Source: an uncultured Collinsella sp. (GTDB taxonomy: Bacteria; Actinomycetota; Coriobacteriia; Coriobacteriales; Coriobacteriaceae). From it: DNA of 15,939 nucleotides. This document shows positions 1 to 7,700 of this stretch, piece after piece (the first letter of the stretch is position 1; each line of letters starts with the position of its first letter). The position numbers and the translations under genes are program-made. The notes under the pieces are model-generated. The model was given only the letters and a program-made list of their open reading frames with translations, did not search any database and was not told the origin of the DNA. The stretch is from NCBI GenBank assembly GCA_958439425.1, contig CAUBVH010000026.1, positions 1-15,939 on the forward strand, in the 5' to 3' direction.

Positions 1-97
1 ACGAGCGGGGGCTCCTGTCGTTTCCGTGCCCCTGGATTGGGTCATAGTGTCTGTCCGTCCTCTGCCTGCGGCGTTGCTTTGGTTCTGACATTTGGGG

Positions 98-153
98 TAG
101 TCGCTGGGGACGTTCTTGAATGACTAGTCGTTTAAGAACGTCCCCAGCGACTA
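98..153. repeat. 56-bp palindrome, copy 1 (REP-like)
   Basis: The arms 98-117 and 134-153 are perfect 20-bp reverse complements (left arm tagtcgctggggacgttctt). The 16-nt centre, gaatgactagtcgttt, is itself almost self-complementary, so all 56 bp can fold into one hairpin with two G-T pairs. A second copy lies at 1677-1732. The left flank reads GTAG (97-100), the kind of 5' tetranucleotide found next to REP sequences mobilised by RAYT (REP-associated tyrosine) transposases. No transposase is present, so this would be a non-autonomous element. The adjoining bases 1-97 and 154-229 hold no gene I can support; one plus frame is open from the edge to a stop at 84-86 and could be the tail of an upstream gene. 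Confidence 0.85.
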
Positions 154-229
154 GGTCAAAAGGCTCCGAGCGCGGCGTGCTCACGCCCGTCGTGGTGTGC
201 CCGAAGGGGGATGGCTGCTACGAGCTCGA

Positions 230-493
230 TCATTTGCGAGGAGAAGACGAACCAGCCGTTGCAGATCCAATATGGATCTCGCCAACCTCGGCAAGCTGCT
301 CGATGAGTGGAAGCCCTGTCGGGTCGTCTATTTCAACACCACCCAGAATGATGGTGTCATCGCGCAGGTCGATCTGTGTGTTGAACACAGCGAGGTTAAA
401 GCCGGAGGCCACAAATCCGATAGCAGCCAGGACGAGCCCCGTGGCAACAAGCCCACCCGCTACGGCAAGGTAAATCTTTTTTACGCTGGACAT
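230..493 (-). CDS. small single-helix membrane protein, third gene of the PadR operon
   Basis: This 87-residue protein starts MSSVKKIYLAVAGGLVATGL and has one hydrophobic helix at about residues 7-30 after a short basic start, so the N-terminus is probably in the cytosol. The remaining ~55 residues (around QIDLRDDTIILGGVEIDD) look like one or two beta-strands and have no motif I recognise. The start is supported by a strong GGAAGGAG site 7 nt upstream. The gene lies 14 nt after the DUF1700 gene and is surely in the same operon. PadR-DUF1700 operons often carry a third gene with an N-terminal helix and a long beta-helical DUF4097 domain. This protein resembles only the front part of such a product, so it may be a truncated relative. 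That is inference; function is unknown. Confidence 0.7.
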   Translation of the reverse strand: MSSVKKIYLAVAGGLVATGLVLAAIGFVASGFNLAVFNTQIDLRDDTIILGGVEIDDPTGLPLIEQLAEVGEIHIGSATAGSSSPRK

Positions 494-507
494 GTTTGCA
501 CTCCTTC

Positions 508-1140
508 CTATGCCGTAAGCGGCGCCGCTTCAGCGCCCCTGCGGCTCTTATTGCCTCGATCTTTCCAGAAGGGCGAAACGGCTTTCTTCGCCCAAAGGGC
601 AGAGAGGCGCGCGATCTGCTTGGACGCCGTCCAGGCACCGGCTCCCGCGAGGAGCGCCACACCGATGGAAGCGAATCCCATTCCCATCGAGGTTAAAACG
701 TACGGAACATGCCCGATAATGATGCCGTCCACGGTGAACAGGAGCCCCACCACGCCCGCGCCCCCGAATGCCGCGGCCACGATCCACACGCAGAGCGCAA
801 GAACCCAAATGCAGATGTAGACTGTAGCGGCAACGGCGACGAACGCGAGCAGCAGCGGAATCCATACCGGAGAGCCCACGATGGCGAGCGCCCATAGAAG
901 CGCCGTGCTCTTGCGCTTGGTCCTCGCAATTGCGCGCGGCACGGCGGGCAGTTCGTCGAGCGTTGCCTCGGCGACCTCACCGAGCGTGCCCATGGCGGCC
1001 ACAGCCTCGGCCTCCGTCATGCCGTCCTCCATACGGTCGGCGATGGCCTCCGCGTAGAACTCCTGCGTTTCCTTTACCTGATCTGCCGGCAGGCAGGCCA
1101 GAAGCTCGCCCAGCCGGTTCAAGAACTCATCGCGCGTCAT
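508..1140 (-). CDS. DUF1700/HAAS-domain membrane protein
   Basis: The protein has 210 residues. Residues 1-60 (MTRDEFLNRLGELLACLPAD, then ..EAIADRMEDGMTEAEAVAAMG) match the helical HAAS/DUF1700 domain, which usually occurs beside PadR-type repressors. From about residue 78 to 170 there are three or four hydrophobic helices, then a basic tail rich in K and R. HAAS proteins are membrane proteins encoded with PadR regulators and are thought to take part in sensing or envelope stress, but no reaction is established. The start ATG lies inside the end of padR: the two genes overlap by 14 nt, and a GAAGGGAG site inside padR lies 6 nt before the start, which indicates translational coupling. The family call is strong and the role is uncertain. 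Confidence 0.85.
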   Translation of the reverse strand: MTRDEFLNRLGELLACLPADQVKETQEFYAEAIADRMEDGMTEAEAVAAMGTLGEVAEATLDELPAVPRAIARTKRKSTALLWALAIVGSPVWIPLLLAFVAVAATVYICIWVLALCVWIVAAAFGGAGVVGLLFTVDGIIIGHVPYVLTSMGMGFASIGVALLAGAGAWTASKQIARLSALWAKKAVSPFWKDRGNKSRRGAEAAPLTA

Positions 1141-1447
1141 GGTGCGCTCCCTTCACGTAACGGTAGATTTCCTGCACGGATGGCCATTCGGCGAGGAACT
1201 CGGCGATACGCTCATGCCCGGTGTCCGTGATGCGGTAGTACCTTCGCAGCCGCCCGTTGTGCTCGGCGGAGCGCGCCGTGATGCACCCCGCCTTCTCCAG
1301 GCGCTTGAGCAACGGATAGAGCGTGGACTCCGTGAGCCCCATGCTCGCGGGCACGTCCTTCACGATCTGATAGCCGTAGGATTCCTCGCCCGAGACGGCC
1401 GCGAGCACGCAGGCCTCGAGGAAGCCGCGCTTCATCTGTGCCTCCAT
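1127..1447 (-). CDS. PadR-family transcriptional regulator
   Basis: The protein has 106 residues, typical of the compact PadR subfamily. The winged helix is clear: GFLEACVLAAV, SYGYQIVKDV, then the signature LTESTLYPLLKRLEKAGCI at about residues 38-56, followed by the wing RLRRYYRITDTGHERI. The C-terminal helix is short. ATG 1447 is chosen because a perfect AGGAGG lies 7 nt upstream; the frame is open further upstream but runs through the promoter. It heads the operon with the HAAS and small membrane genes. PadR proteins usually repress their own operon and are released by a ligand or stress. A candidate operator overlaps the promoter. The ligand cannot be read from the sequence. Confidence 0.92.
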   Translation of the reverse strand: MEAQMKRGFLEACVLAAVSGEESYGYQIVKDVPASMGLTESTLYPLLKRLEKAGCITARSAEHNGRLRRYYRITDTGHERIAEFLAEWPSVQEIYRYVKGAHHDAR

Positions 1448-1464
1448 CCGCACACCTCCTTTCG

Positions 1465-1504
1465 TAGTATACTGTGTAACACCTACTATATGACACATAG
1501 TATA
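1465..1504. promoter_or_regulatory. candidate PadR operator
   Basis: The promoter region carries an imperfect inverted repeat, TAGTATACTGTGT (1465-1477) facing ACACATAGTATA (1493-1504), which spans the -10 element and the expected start site. A second, tighter dyad, CTATG-TGT-CATATAG on the minus strand, lies inside it. PadR proteins commonly bind AT-rich dyads in their own promoters, so autorepression is the natural reading. Binding is inferred from position and symmetry only. Confidence 0.5.
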
Positions 1505-1513
1505 TGATGTCAA
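1485..1513 (-). promoter_or_regulatory. sigma-70-type promoter of the padR operon
   Basis: On the minus strand a perfect -35 TTGACA (1513-1508) is followed after exactly 17 nt by the -10 TATAGT (1490-1485). Transcription should begin near 1478, about 30 nt before the padR start codon. This is the best promoter in the window. Confidence 0.85.
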
Positions 1514-1676
1514 CAGTTGTCGTATAGGGAGTCCGGTCTGTCTGTCCCCGGTATAGCGACGAGTGTCGGTTGACGCATCGCGCGAAACACCAACCAGTGC
1601 TCCTTTGATGCAACTCTCATTCGACCACATTTCTGAGCAGCTACCTTCCCGCACCAAAGCGCGCCTGATCCCGGGA

Positions 1677-1732
1677 TAGTCGTTGGGGACGTTCTTGAAT
1701 GAATAGTCGTTTAAGAACGTCCCCAACGACTA
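1677..1732. repeat. 56-bp palindrome, copy 2 (REP-like)
   Basis: The arms 1677-1696 and 1713-1732 are again perfect 20-bp complements around a 16-nt centre. Compared with the copy at 98-153, the pair C-G at arm position 7 has become T-A on both sides, so pairing is kept, and one centre base differs (C to A). The rest is identical. Confidence 0.85.
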
Positions 1733-1746
1733 CTTCTATACAGCAA

Positions 1747-1786
1747 AAAGGGGTGCTGACCATTTCGGTCGGCACCCCTTTAAGTT
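1747..1786 (-). terminator. hairpin, possible bidirectional terminator
   Basis: Arms 1747-1761 (aaaggggtgctgacc) and 1767-1781 pair over 15 bp with one G-T pair around the loop atttc. The minus strand ends in five Ts (1749-1745) and the plus strand has only three (1779-1781), so it would stop minus-strand transcripts better. No minus-strand gene is being read into it here, so it may instead belong to the repeat cluster or insulate cutC. Confidence 0.5.
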
Positions 1787-1850
1787 GCGGTGAAATAGGG
1801 ACTGAATACGGGCTCCAGAGGCCAAAACAGTCCCTATTCCACCGCAACTT
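1782..1850. repeat. 69-bp inverted repeat upstream of cutC
   Basis: Arms 1782-1803 (it begins aagttgcggtgaaataggga) and 1829-1850 are 22-bp reverse complements with one mismatch, which on the minus strand would be a G-T pair. The 25-nt centre includes GGGCTCCAGAGGCC. The layout matches a REP-type doublet or a small non-autonomous element of a different family from the 56-bp palindrome. Confidence 0.7.
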
Positions 1851-1908
1851 CATGGGGGCGTGCGACAATGCCCGTCGGAAAACATCTGCTGTCTTTGGGG
1901 GTCTATCT

Positions 1909-2586
1909 ATGCTGTACGAGTTTTGTGCCGAGAACTTTGAGCGGTTGCCGGCGGCCATTAAGGCCGGTGCGAGTCGAATTGAGCTGTGCGACAACCTTGC
2001 CGTTGGCGGTACCACGCCTTCCGCCGGCGTTATCAGCGCCACGGTCAACTACGCTCACGAGCATGACGCGCGCGTGATGTGCATGATTCGCCCGCGTGGC
2101 GGCGACTTTTATTACAACCAAGACGAGTTGCGTATGATGGAGATGGATCTGGGTCTTGCCGTAAGCGCCGGCGTTGACGGCTTGGTCTTTGGCTGCTGCA
2201 AGCCCTGCGCTGGCGGATGGGCGCTCGACGAGCTTACGTTGGGCGCCCTCGTGATGGCTACGGGCTGCGCGACCGAGGAATGCAAGCGTGAGCTCATCGA
2301 CATCACCTTTCACATGGCATTTGACCAGCTCTCGCCCGAGGCTCAGCTTGATGCGATTGATGCACTTGCCGGCTGCGGCGTTACGCGCATCCTGACGCAT
2401 GGCGGCGCGGCCGGCACGCCGATTGAGGACAACTTCGACCACCTGGCTCGTTTAATCGAGTATGCGGGCGATCGTTTGACCATCCTTCCTGGCGGCGGCA
2501 TCACTACGGCAAATCGTGACGCGGTCGCGGCGGCATTGGGCGTGTCCGAGCTCCATGGCACAAGGATCGTACCGCTGGAGGTGTAG
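1909..2586 (+). CDS. cutC: CutC family TIM-barrel protein
   Basis: The protein has 225 residues, in the normal range for CutC. Family blocks seen in order are RIELCDNLAVGGTTPSAG (23-40), MIRPRGGDFYY (59-69), the Gly-rich GVDGLVFG strand, TFHMAFD (133-139), RILTHGGAAGTP, and LPGGGI near the end. Two blocks vary from the usual form: FHMAFD rather than FHRAFD, and LTHGG rather than LTSGG. CutC was named for copper tolerance, but its biochemical role is unsettled. ATG 1909 fits the family start MLYEFCAEN and has GGGGG 7 nt upstream; the frame is open further 5' but there it only translates the repeats. It is coupled to the following GalT-like gene, whose ribosome site lies in the last cutC codons. 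This pairing points towards sugar or nucleotide metabolism rather than copper, as inference. Confidence 0.9.
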   Translation: MLYEFCAENFERLPAAIKAGASRIELCDNLAVGGTTPSAGVISATVNYAHEHDARVMCMIRPRGGDFYYNQDELRMMEMDLGLAVSAGVDGLVFGCCKPCAGGWALDELTLGALVMATGCATEECKRELIDITFHMAFDQLSPEAQLDAIDALAGCGVTRILTHGGAAGTPIEDNFDHLARLIEYAGDRLTILPGGGITTANRDAVAAALGVSELHGTRIVPLEV

Positions 2587-2589
2587 CCC

Positions 2590-3387
2590 GTGGCACTTGT
2601 ATTCGATGTTCAGCAGGCGAGCGGCAAACCCGACGACAACCGTCGCCCCGGCACCGCGTGCCCCTTTTGCGATACAGAAGGGCTCACCGACATCATTCGC
2701 CGTGATGGCGATTGCATTTGGCTCGAGAATAAGTTCAAGACCCTGCGCGCCACCCGTCAAACCGTGCTGATCGAGTCGGCCGATCACGATGCCGACCTGG
2801 TGACCTATGAGCCGGATGAACTCCACCATGTGATGCGGTTTGCCCTGGGTTGCTGGCAGCAGATGATCGATTCACAGCAGTATCGAAGCGTGCTCATGTA
2901 CAAGAACAAGGGTCCGCTCTCGGGCGGTAGTCTCGTTCATCCGCACATGCAGATTGTGGGTTTGGAGCAGGAAGACGGCTACACTTCGCTGACTTCTGCC
3001 AATTTCGAAGGCATCAATGTCTGGCAACAGGGGAGAATCGCGGTCAACATCTCAACCGAGCCCATCATGGGATTCTTTGAGGTCAACGTCTCGGCTCCAC
3101 AGGGAATCGCCGCCAGCGACGACGCCCACGACCAAGCCGAGGCAGACCTGTTTGCCGATGCGATTCAGGTGGTTCTGCGCTACATTTTGCGCGAACACCA
3201 TGGCGGTCGCGCGGAGTCGTACAACCTGTTCTTCTATCACCTGGACGGTCGGACCATTGCCAAGGCGCTGCCGCGTTGGGTGGTTTCGCCCTACTTTGTG
3301 GGCTATCGTTTGGCCCAGGTCAATGCCGAGACGACGCTCGATATCGATGCTGAGCGTCTGCGCGCACGCCTGGAGGCGCTTGCATAG
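2590..3387 (+). CDS. GalT/HIT-like protein (DUF4931-type)
   Basis: The protein has 265 residues and begins with GTG. It has a CPFC pair (24-27) as in the zinc site of galactose-1-phosphate uridylyltransferases, and the HIT-superfamily motif GGSLVHPHMQ with HPHMQ at 117-121. H119 sits where GalT has its nucleophilic histidine (HPHGQ in Escherichia coli). It is shorter than true GalT (about 350), and the second domain is reduced, so a nucleotidyltransferase or hydrolase acting on a sugar nucleotide is likely but the substrate is unknown. The start lies 3 nt after the cutC stop, and GGAGGT, 7 nt before it, is inside cutC, so the two are translated together. I give no gene symbol because it is not canonical galT. 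Confidence 0.78.
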   Translation: MALVFDVQQASGKPDDNRRPGTACPFCDTEGLTDIIRRDGDCIWLENKFKTLRATRQTVLIESADHDADLVTYEPDELHHVMRFALGCWQQMIDSQQYRSVLMYKNKGPLSGGSLVHPHMQIVGLEQEDGYTSLTSANFEGINVWQQGRIAVNISTEPIMGFFEVNVSAPQGIAASDDAHDQAEADLFADAIQVVLRYILREHHGGRAESYNLFFYHLDGRTIAKALPRWVVSPYFVGYRLAQVNAETTLDIDAERLRARLEALA

Positions 3388-3420
3388 CCAAAGGCTCGGC
3401 CTCGCGCCTGTGGCTGGCTA
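3385..3420. terminator. weak stem between convergent genes
   Basis: TAGCCA (3385-3390) pairs with TGGCTA (3415-3420), with a further GGC/GCC pairing inside. The outer arms contain the stop codons of both convergent genes. No T-run follows on either strand, so termination is uncertain. Confidence 0.3.
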
Positions 3421-4416
3421 TTTCGCCATTACGCTGCGGCCAGCCTCGACCCGCTTGCGCTGGGCGGCGCGCTCCTCGCCGGTCAGGCGCTCAAAGAGAT
3501 GCCCGATAATTGAGGCCAACACCTGCTGAAACAGCGTTCCGCACATGACGGGAAACACGACTTCGCCCGGGAAGTACTGCGTGGCGATGACGGCGCCCGA
3601 AGAGATGTTACGCATGCCGCAGGTAAAGCACATGGTAGTCGTCTCGCTATATGGCAGATGGAGCGCACGAGCGACCAGAAAACCGACGACAAAGCCGCTG
3701 ATGGCGAAGGTCAAAATAAAGAGGGCGACTTCCAAGCGCACCGCGTTCATGTGCAGGACGTACTCGCTCATGGCGGTGGAGTTGGACGCGATGACACCCA
3801 TCATCATGAACTTGCAGGCGGGCGAAAGCGCGGGGGAGAGTTTCTCGTGCCCCCATCCGCGCGTGAGCTCGTTGATCACGATGCCGAGCGCGGCGGGGAT
3901 GGCAATCATAAAGGCCATGTTCTGCATCATGCTCGGCACATCGATTGCGACGGTGGCGCCCAGCAGGAGCTTGAGCGTGAGCGGAATCGTCACGGGCGAT
4001 ATAACCGAGGACGTCAGGATGATGGTGAGTGCGAGCGGGCCGTTGCCGCCGAACATGCTAATCCACATAAAGGCAGTGACTGCCACGGGTACGCTGTACT
4101 CGAGCACGATGCCGCAGACAAGGTTGGGATTGGAACCAAAGAACAGTGAGCCCATGGCATACGCTGCGATGGGGATGAGCACAGCCGAGACAATTAACGC
4201 CAAAATCAGATGCAGGGGACGGCGGAACACCTCAGCTACCTGGTGGAAGGTGTTGCTGAGCGCACCCTGAAACGTCATAAAGGCAAACAGGGCGGGAACG
4301 ATGGGCTTGAGCACGCCGATCTGCTGGGGAAAGAGCACGCCGAGCGCCACGCAAATCGGAACGATGACCTGCATGTGCCCCGCGAGAAATTTGCCCAGTC
4401 CAACCCACTGCCTCAT
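3418..4416 (-). CDS. BASS/SBF-family transporter (bile acid:sodium symporter-like)
   Basis: The protein has 332 residues and nine or ten hydrophobic helices, the usual length and layout of the BASS (SBF) family. Supporting segments are VLEYSVPVAVTAFMWISMFGGNGPLAL (104-130, a discontinuous-helix region) and CGMRNISSGAVIATQYF (266-282), whose GxRN is typical of the family. The ECxPGG-type sodium site of bile-acid carriers is not conserved, so substrate and coupling ion are unknown; bacterial relatives carry organic anions including pantoate and bile acids. ATG 4416 is the only good start; GGGAG lies 12 nt upstream, slightly far. It converges on the cutC/GalT-like pair with 30 nt between. Confidence 0.85.
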   Translation of the reverse strand: MRQWVGLGKFLAGHMQVIVPICVALGVLFPQQIGVLKPIVPALFAFMTFQGALSNTFHQVAEVFRRPLHLILALIVSAVLIPIAAYAMGSLFFGSNPNLVCGIVLEYSVPVAVTAFMWISMFGGNGPLALTIILTSSVISPVTIPLTLKLLLGATVAIDVPSMMQNMAFMIAIPAALGIVINELTRGWGHEKLSPALSPACKFMMMGVIASNSTAMSEYVLHMNAVRLEVALFILTFAISGFVVGFLVARALHLPYSETTTMCFTCGMRNISSGAVIATQYFPGEVVFPVMCGTLFQQVLASIIGHLFERLTGEERAAQRKRVEAGRSVMAK

Positions 4417-4534
4417 ACGCTCTTGTGACTCCCTTTGCTCGTGAATCCGTTTTGAATGGATATGCTAGACGCTCGCATGCGTCCGTGCGTCAGAAACACT
4501 CGAATATTTCGAGGCTATTACCGGCATCGTTTAC

Positions 4535-4584
4535 CGAAACCGCGGCGTGCTGCGGCGTTTCGCGTCCGTACTGCACGGTATAAT
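4535..4584 (+). promoter_or_regulatory. promoter of the recJ-rel operon
   Basis: A perfect -10 TATAAT is at 4579-4584. The -35 position (about 4556-4561) reads CGTTTC, a weak match, so activation or a strong spacer effect may be needed. An inverted repeat, CGAAACCGC (4535-4543) facing GCGGCGTTTCG (4552-4562), overlaps the -35 and is a candidate operator. The 4417-4534 part of the gap holds a short GACGC/GCGTC hairpin (4468-4483) and no gene. Confidence 0.7.
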
Positions 4585-4640
4585 AAATCCGTTCAACAGA
4601 TCTGCCTGCCGAAGCGGGCATACACAGAGGACTCATTGCT

Positions 4641-4706
4641 ATGAACCGTGAGAGGTATCGCGGCGACCTGCCCCTATCGGGGGTGGGTGCCTATGTCATC
4701 GCTTAA
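4641..4706 (+). CDS. 21-codon upstream ORF overlapping the recJ start
   Basis: ATG 4641 is followed by MNRERYRGDL and ends at TAA 4704-4706, 11 nt past the A of the chosen recJ start. AGAGGA (4626-4631) lies 9 nt upstream, better placed than anything in front of the alternative GTG at 4648. Ribosomes ending here would be well placed to start recJ, so it could couple or limit recJ translation. Whether the peptide is made or matters is unknown. Confidence 0.4.
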   Translation: MNRERYRGDLPLSGVGAYVIA

Positions 4707-7700
4707 GACGACGCATCGCTGGGCGGTCGCTCAGCAAAACCCCGAGCTCGAAAAGGAGCTTTCGGCTGGCCTGGGCATACCCGGGCTGGTGGCGCGCATT
4801 ATGGTCGCGCACGGCATTACATCCATCGAAGAAGGCCAGCTGTTTTTGACGCCTTCGCTCGATCGCGACTGGGCCGACCCACTCATTATCCCGGGCATGT
4901 CGGTCGTTGCCGACCGCGTCGAGCGTGCTATTCGCAACCATGAGCACATCGCGGTCTTTGGCGATTTTGACGTTGACGGTATTACGTCGACCTGCCTGTT
5001 GACCGAGGCACTGCGCACGTTTGGCGCCGATGTCACACCGTTTATTCCGCATCGCTTTGACGAGGGCTACGGTCTTTCGCGAGCGGCGCTCGACCGCGTT
5101 AACGAGCTCGCTCGCCCCCAGCTGATCGTGACCGTCGATAACGGTATTGCCGCCAAGGAAGAGGTTTCCTATCTGGAGAGCCTGGGGATCGATTTGGTGG
5201 TCACGGACCATCACGAGCCGTCCGACCAGGTGCCGCAGGGCGTACCCCTGACCGACCCCAAGCTCGAGGACGAAGGTCCTTCGCGTGAGCTTGCCGGTGC
5301 CGGCGTGGCGCTCAAGCTGGTGCAGGTTCTGGGCGAGCGTCTGGGCAAGCCGTCGTATTGGCGTTCGCTGATCGAGGTTGCGGCGCTGGGCACCGTGTCT
5401 GACATGATGCCGTTGACGCCCGAGAACCGCGCACTGGTTGCCGAGGGCATCCAGCAGATGCGCGTGACAGCCCGTCCCGGCTACATCGCGCTGGCAGCGC
5501 TCGCCAAGGCCGACCTCTCCAGCATTACGGCCGATGGCCTGTCGTTTTCGCTCATCCCCCGCTTAAACGCTGCCGGCCGCATGGCTGATCCCAAGCTGGC
5601 GCTCGACCTGCTGCTTGCCCGCGATCCTATCGAGGCAAGCGCGCTGGCGGCCGAGCTCGAGGAAATCAACCGTCAGCGCCGCGAGATCGAGGCGGAGCTC
5701 ACACGCGACGCCATGGCAAAGGTCGAGGAGACTTATGATGGCGGTCGCGCAATCGTCGTGGGTGGCGAGGGCTGGCACGAGGGCGTCAAGGGTATCGTAG
5801 CGAGCCGTCTGACCAACCGTTATCACGTGCCGGCGCTGCTCTTCTCGATCGAAGACGGTATCGCTCGCGGTTCGGGTCGCTCGGTGGGTAAGGTCAACCT
5901 GTTCGACGCTGTCGAGCGCTGCTCGGATCTGCTGATTCGTCGCGGCGGGCATGCGGGTGCGGTGGGCGTGACCATCGAGGCGTCCAAGCTCGACGAGTTC
6001 CGTCGTCGTCTTTCCGCCGTGCTGTCCGAACTTCCCGCCGAGGACTTTGAGGACACCGACGAGGTTGCCGCCACCGTCGACCTCTCCGAGCTGAATATCG
6101 AGACCATCGAGCAGATCTCCCGTCTTGAGCCGTTTGGCCAGGGCAACAAGGTGCCGCTGTTGGCGGCCGAGGGCGTGACAATGTGCGATCGCGCCGTGGT
6201 GGGCAAAACCGGCGAGCACATGCGCTTCGTGGCGACCGATGGCGCCGCGAGTGTGCCGGCCATTATGTTCCGCGTGCCGCAGATCGATAAGCTCATCAAT
6301 TGCGACAGCGCTGTCGATTTGGTGTTCGAGGCCGTGGCCGAGCATTGGCAGGGACGCGTGAAGCCCAAGCTCATGATCAAAGATGTCTTGGTGCGCGATA
6401 CCGCGGCGTCCAATATCGACGATCCGGCATGCGAGCTTCGCCGCGGCGTGCAACCGGCGGATTCTGGCCTGCGCCTGGAGTCGCGTAAACGCGAGACGCT
6501 CGCCCAGCTTTCTTATACCGAGCTCACGCGCTCGCTTATCCATAGCTTTATCGGCTCGAACCAGCCGCATCGCGCGCAGGTCGAGGCACTCGACGCGCTC
6601 GCCGACCACCAGAGCGTTTTGGCCGTTATGGGGACGGGACGTGGTAAGTCGCTCATCTTCCATGTGCACGCCGCGCGCGAGGCGGTCCTTCGAGGGCGTG
6701 CGAGCATCTTTGTCTATCCGCTGCGCGCACTCGTTGCCGACCAGGCCTATCATCTTTCATCGACGATGGCTGCGCTCGGCATTGGCGTCGGCGTGCTGAC
6801 CGGCGAGACCGTGGAAGCAGCGCGCGATGACGTGTTTGCCGGCCTGGCTTCGGGCCGCACCGGCATCGTGCTCACGACGCCTGAGTTCCTGTCTATTCAC
6901 CGCGACCGCTTTGCGCGCTCGGGGCGTATCGGATTTGTCGTTATTGACGAGGCGCACCATGCCGGTCTTGCCAAGGGCGGCGACCGAAGCGCATACCTCG
7001 ACATGCCCGATATCCTCAAGGCCCTGGGCGATCCGGTCGTTATGGCGGCGACGGCCACCGCGACGGCTCCGGTCGTGGCGGAGCTTGCCCGCGTGCTGCC
7101 GATTACCCGTACGGTGGTCGACGAGACCGTGCGCGAGAACTTGCGGCTCGAGGACGACCGCGATCTTGCGAGCCGCGAAAACCGCCTGGTGTCCATCGTC
7201 GCGACGGGGGAGAAGACCGTCATCTACGTCAACTCGCGCGACCAGTCCGTGGCGCTTGCTAAGACGCTGCGCAAACGCGTTCCCGACTACGCGTCGCATA
7301 TCGCCTTTTACAACGCGGGCCTTACGCGCACCGACCGTCATCGCGTAGAGGAGGCGTTTCGTGACGGATGCCTCAGCTGCATCGTCTCGACCTCTGCCTT
7401 TGGCGAGGGCGTCAACCTTCCCGATATTCGCCATGTCGTGCTCTATCACATGCCGTTTGGCGCGATTGAGTTTAACCAGATGAGTGGCCGCGCCGGTCGC
7501 GATGGACAGCCCGCCGTGATTCACCTGCTCTATTCGTCGCGCGACGCCCGCATTAACGAGCGCCTACTCGACTGCTATGCGCCTGAGCGCGACGAGCTCG
7601 TCACGCTCTATCGCGCGCTGCAAACCATGTGGCGCTCCAACCGCGGCAAGACCGGGGACGATTCCTTTAGCGCGAGCGATATCGACATCGCGCAGATGTG

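Larger units (their letters stand above)
1448..1908. other. 460-bp intergenic region with promoter and three dyads
   Basis: The region separates the divergent padR and cutC genes. It contains the padR promoter, a stretch (1514-1676) in which I see no gene or clear signal, palindrome copy 2, a terminator-like hairpin and a second large inverted repeat. No confident plus-strand promoter for cutC was found; the best is a weak TGCGACAAT (1860-1868) that lacks a good -35. Confidence 0.7.

Noticed and set aside
98..153. CRISPR repeat, because near-identical units recur
   Set aside because: Only two units 1.5 kb apart with genes between; no spacers or cas genes.
197..820. 207-codon plus-strand frame over the padR operon
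   Set aside because: It opposes the HAAS and small membrane genes, both with ribosome sites and coherent hydrophobic profiles.
1699..1908. 70-residue N-terminal extension of cutC
   Set aside because: It merely translates the palindrome, hairpin and inverted repeat; CutC homology begins at 1909.
3545..4270. 241-codon plus-strand frame opposite the transporter
   Set aside because: The minus strand encodes a coherent multi-helix BASS protein; the plus-strand product is unstructured and Met/Thr-rich.
4468..4483. GACGC/GCGTC hairpin as terminator or operator
   Set aside because: Only 5 bp with no T-run and no clear promoter alignment; likely chance in GC-rich sequence.
5563..6753. 396-codon open frame on the minus strand opposite recJ
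   Set aside because: It is antisense to conserved RecJ and helicase sequence, has no ribosome site and no recognisable domain.
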